DNA from: Ochrobactrum sp. Q0168 | GTDB lineage: Bacteria; Pseudomonadota; Alphaproteobacteria; Rhizobiales; Rhizobiaceae | Direction of reading: 5' to 3' | NCBI RefSeq assembly: GCF_016427605.1 | Contig: NZ_JAELXQ010000004.1 | Coordinates: forward strand, 1-64,000 | Length of the DNA: 64,000 nucleotides | Shown here: in pieces, positions 63,025-64,000 of the stretch | Layout: each line of letters opens with the position of its first letter | How positions within the stretch are numbered: position 1 is the first letter of the stretch | The notes under the pieces: model-generated | Databases searched by the model: none | What the model was told of the DNA's origin: nothing | What the model saw: only the letters and a program-made list of their open reading frames with translations | Made by a program: the position numbers and the translations under genes

Positions 63025-64000
<976 letters not shown>

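Overview
The window looks like an alphaproteobacterial chromosome of the Brucella/Ochrobactrum group (Brucellaceae). Support comes from a class I lysyl-tRNA synthetase, a zwf-pgl-edd Entner-Doudoroff operon, a dmeF/dmeR-like cobalt/nickel efflux pair, several copies of a roughly 105-bp palindromic element that matches my recollection of the Brucella Bru-RS repeats, and a tandem array of the octamer AGGGCAGT, which I recall as the Brucella HOOF-Print VNTR unit. The species was not determined. No rRNA operon, CRISPR array, prophage or transposase was seen.

Layout. 0-6 kb: initiator tRNA, a GcvA-type LysR, an orphan amino-acid binding protein, then an M81 peptidase, an NSAR/OSBS-family racemase and a GNAT acyltransferase that resemble a D-amino-acid conversion pathway. 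6-12 kb: type II NADH dehydrogenase, an orphan sugar-binding protein, and divergent katG/oxyR. 12-19 kb: an AT-richer accessory block with a 42-aa Cys-containing peptide, a terminator-like hairpin and an Fe(II)/2OG oxygenase (a RiPP-like cassette), next to a 1762-aa autotransporter. 19-24.5 kb: beta-oxidation operon (acyl-CoA dehydrogenase, thiolase, FadJ-type multifunctional protein). 24.7-31.8 kb: S24-type repressor, SNase-like membrane protein, TetR/EamA efflux pair, lysK, TerB, MetQ-like binding protein. 32-37 kb: five-gene peptide ABC transporter with a Tat-type binding protein. 37-49.7 kb: proC, HD phosphohydrolases, a Wzz-like two-TM coiled-coil protein, folD, edd-pgl-zwf, an SDR and an MFS exporter. 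50-55 kb: GntR, DUF1127, LysR, an ECF41 sigma factor with its carboxymuconolactone-decarboxylase partner and a visible target promoter, azlCD and lrp. 55-64 kb: dmeR/dmeF with operator, an exported Hint-domain protein, puuB and puuA separated by a four-helix-bundle gene bracketed by inverted octamer arrays, several small secreted or duplicated ORFs, and the 3' part of aceA.

The strongest candidate for an undescribed system is the peptide/oxygenase cassette at 12.1-13.3 kb. The precursor-like ORF has a good ribosome-binding site, a Cys/Asn/Gly-rich C-terminal core, and a strong hairpin plus T-run separating it from the oxygenase, the arrangement often used to make more precursor than enzyme. 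Other non-routine signals are stop codons supplied by the ends of the palindromic repeats, a pair of related large hairpins in opposite orientation upstream of azlC, and a tandem duplication of the C-terminal part of a small gene near 62.6 kb.
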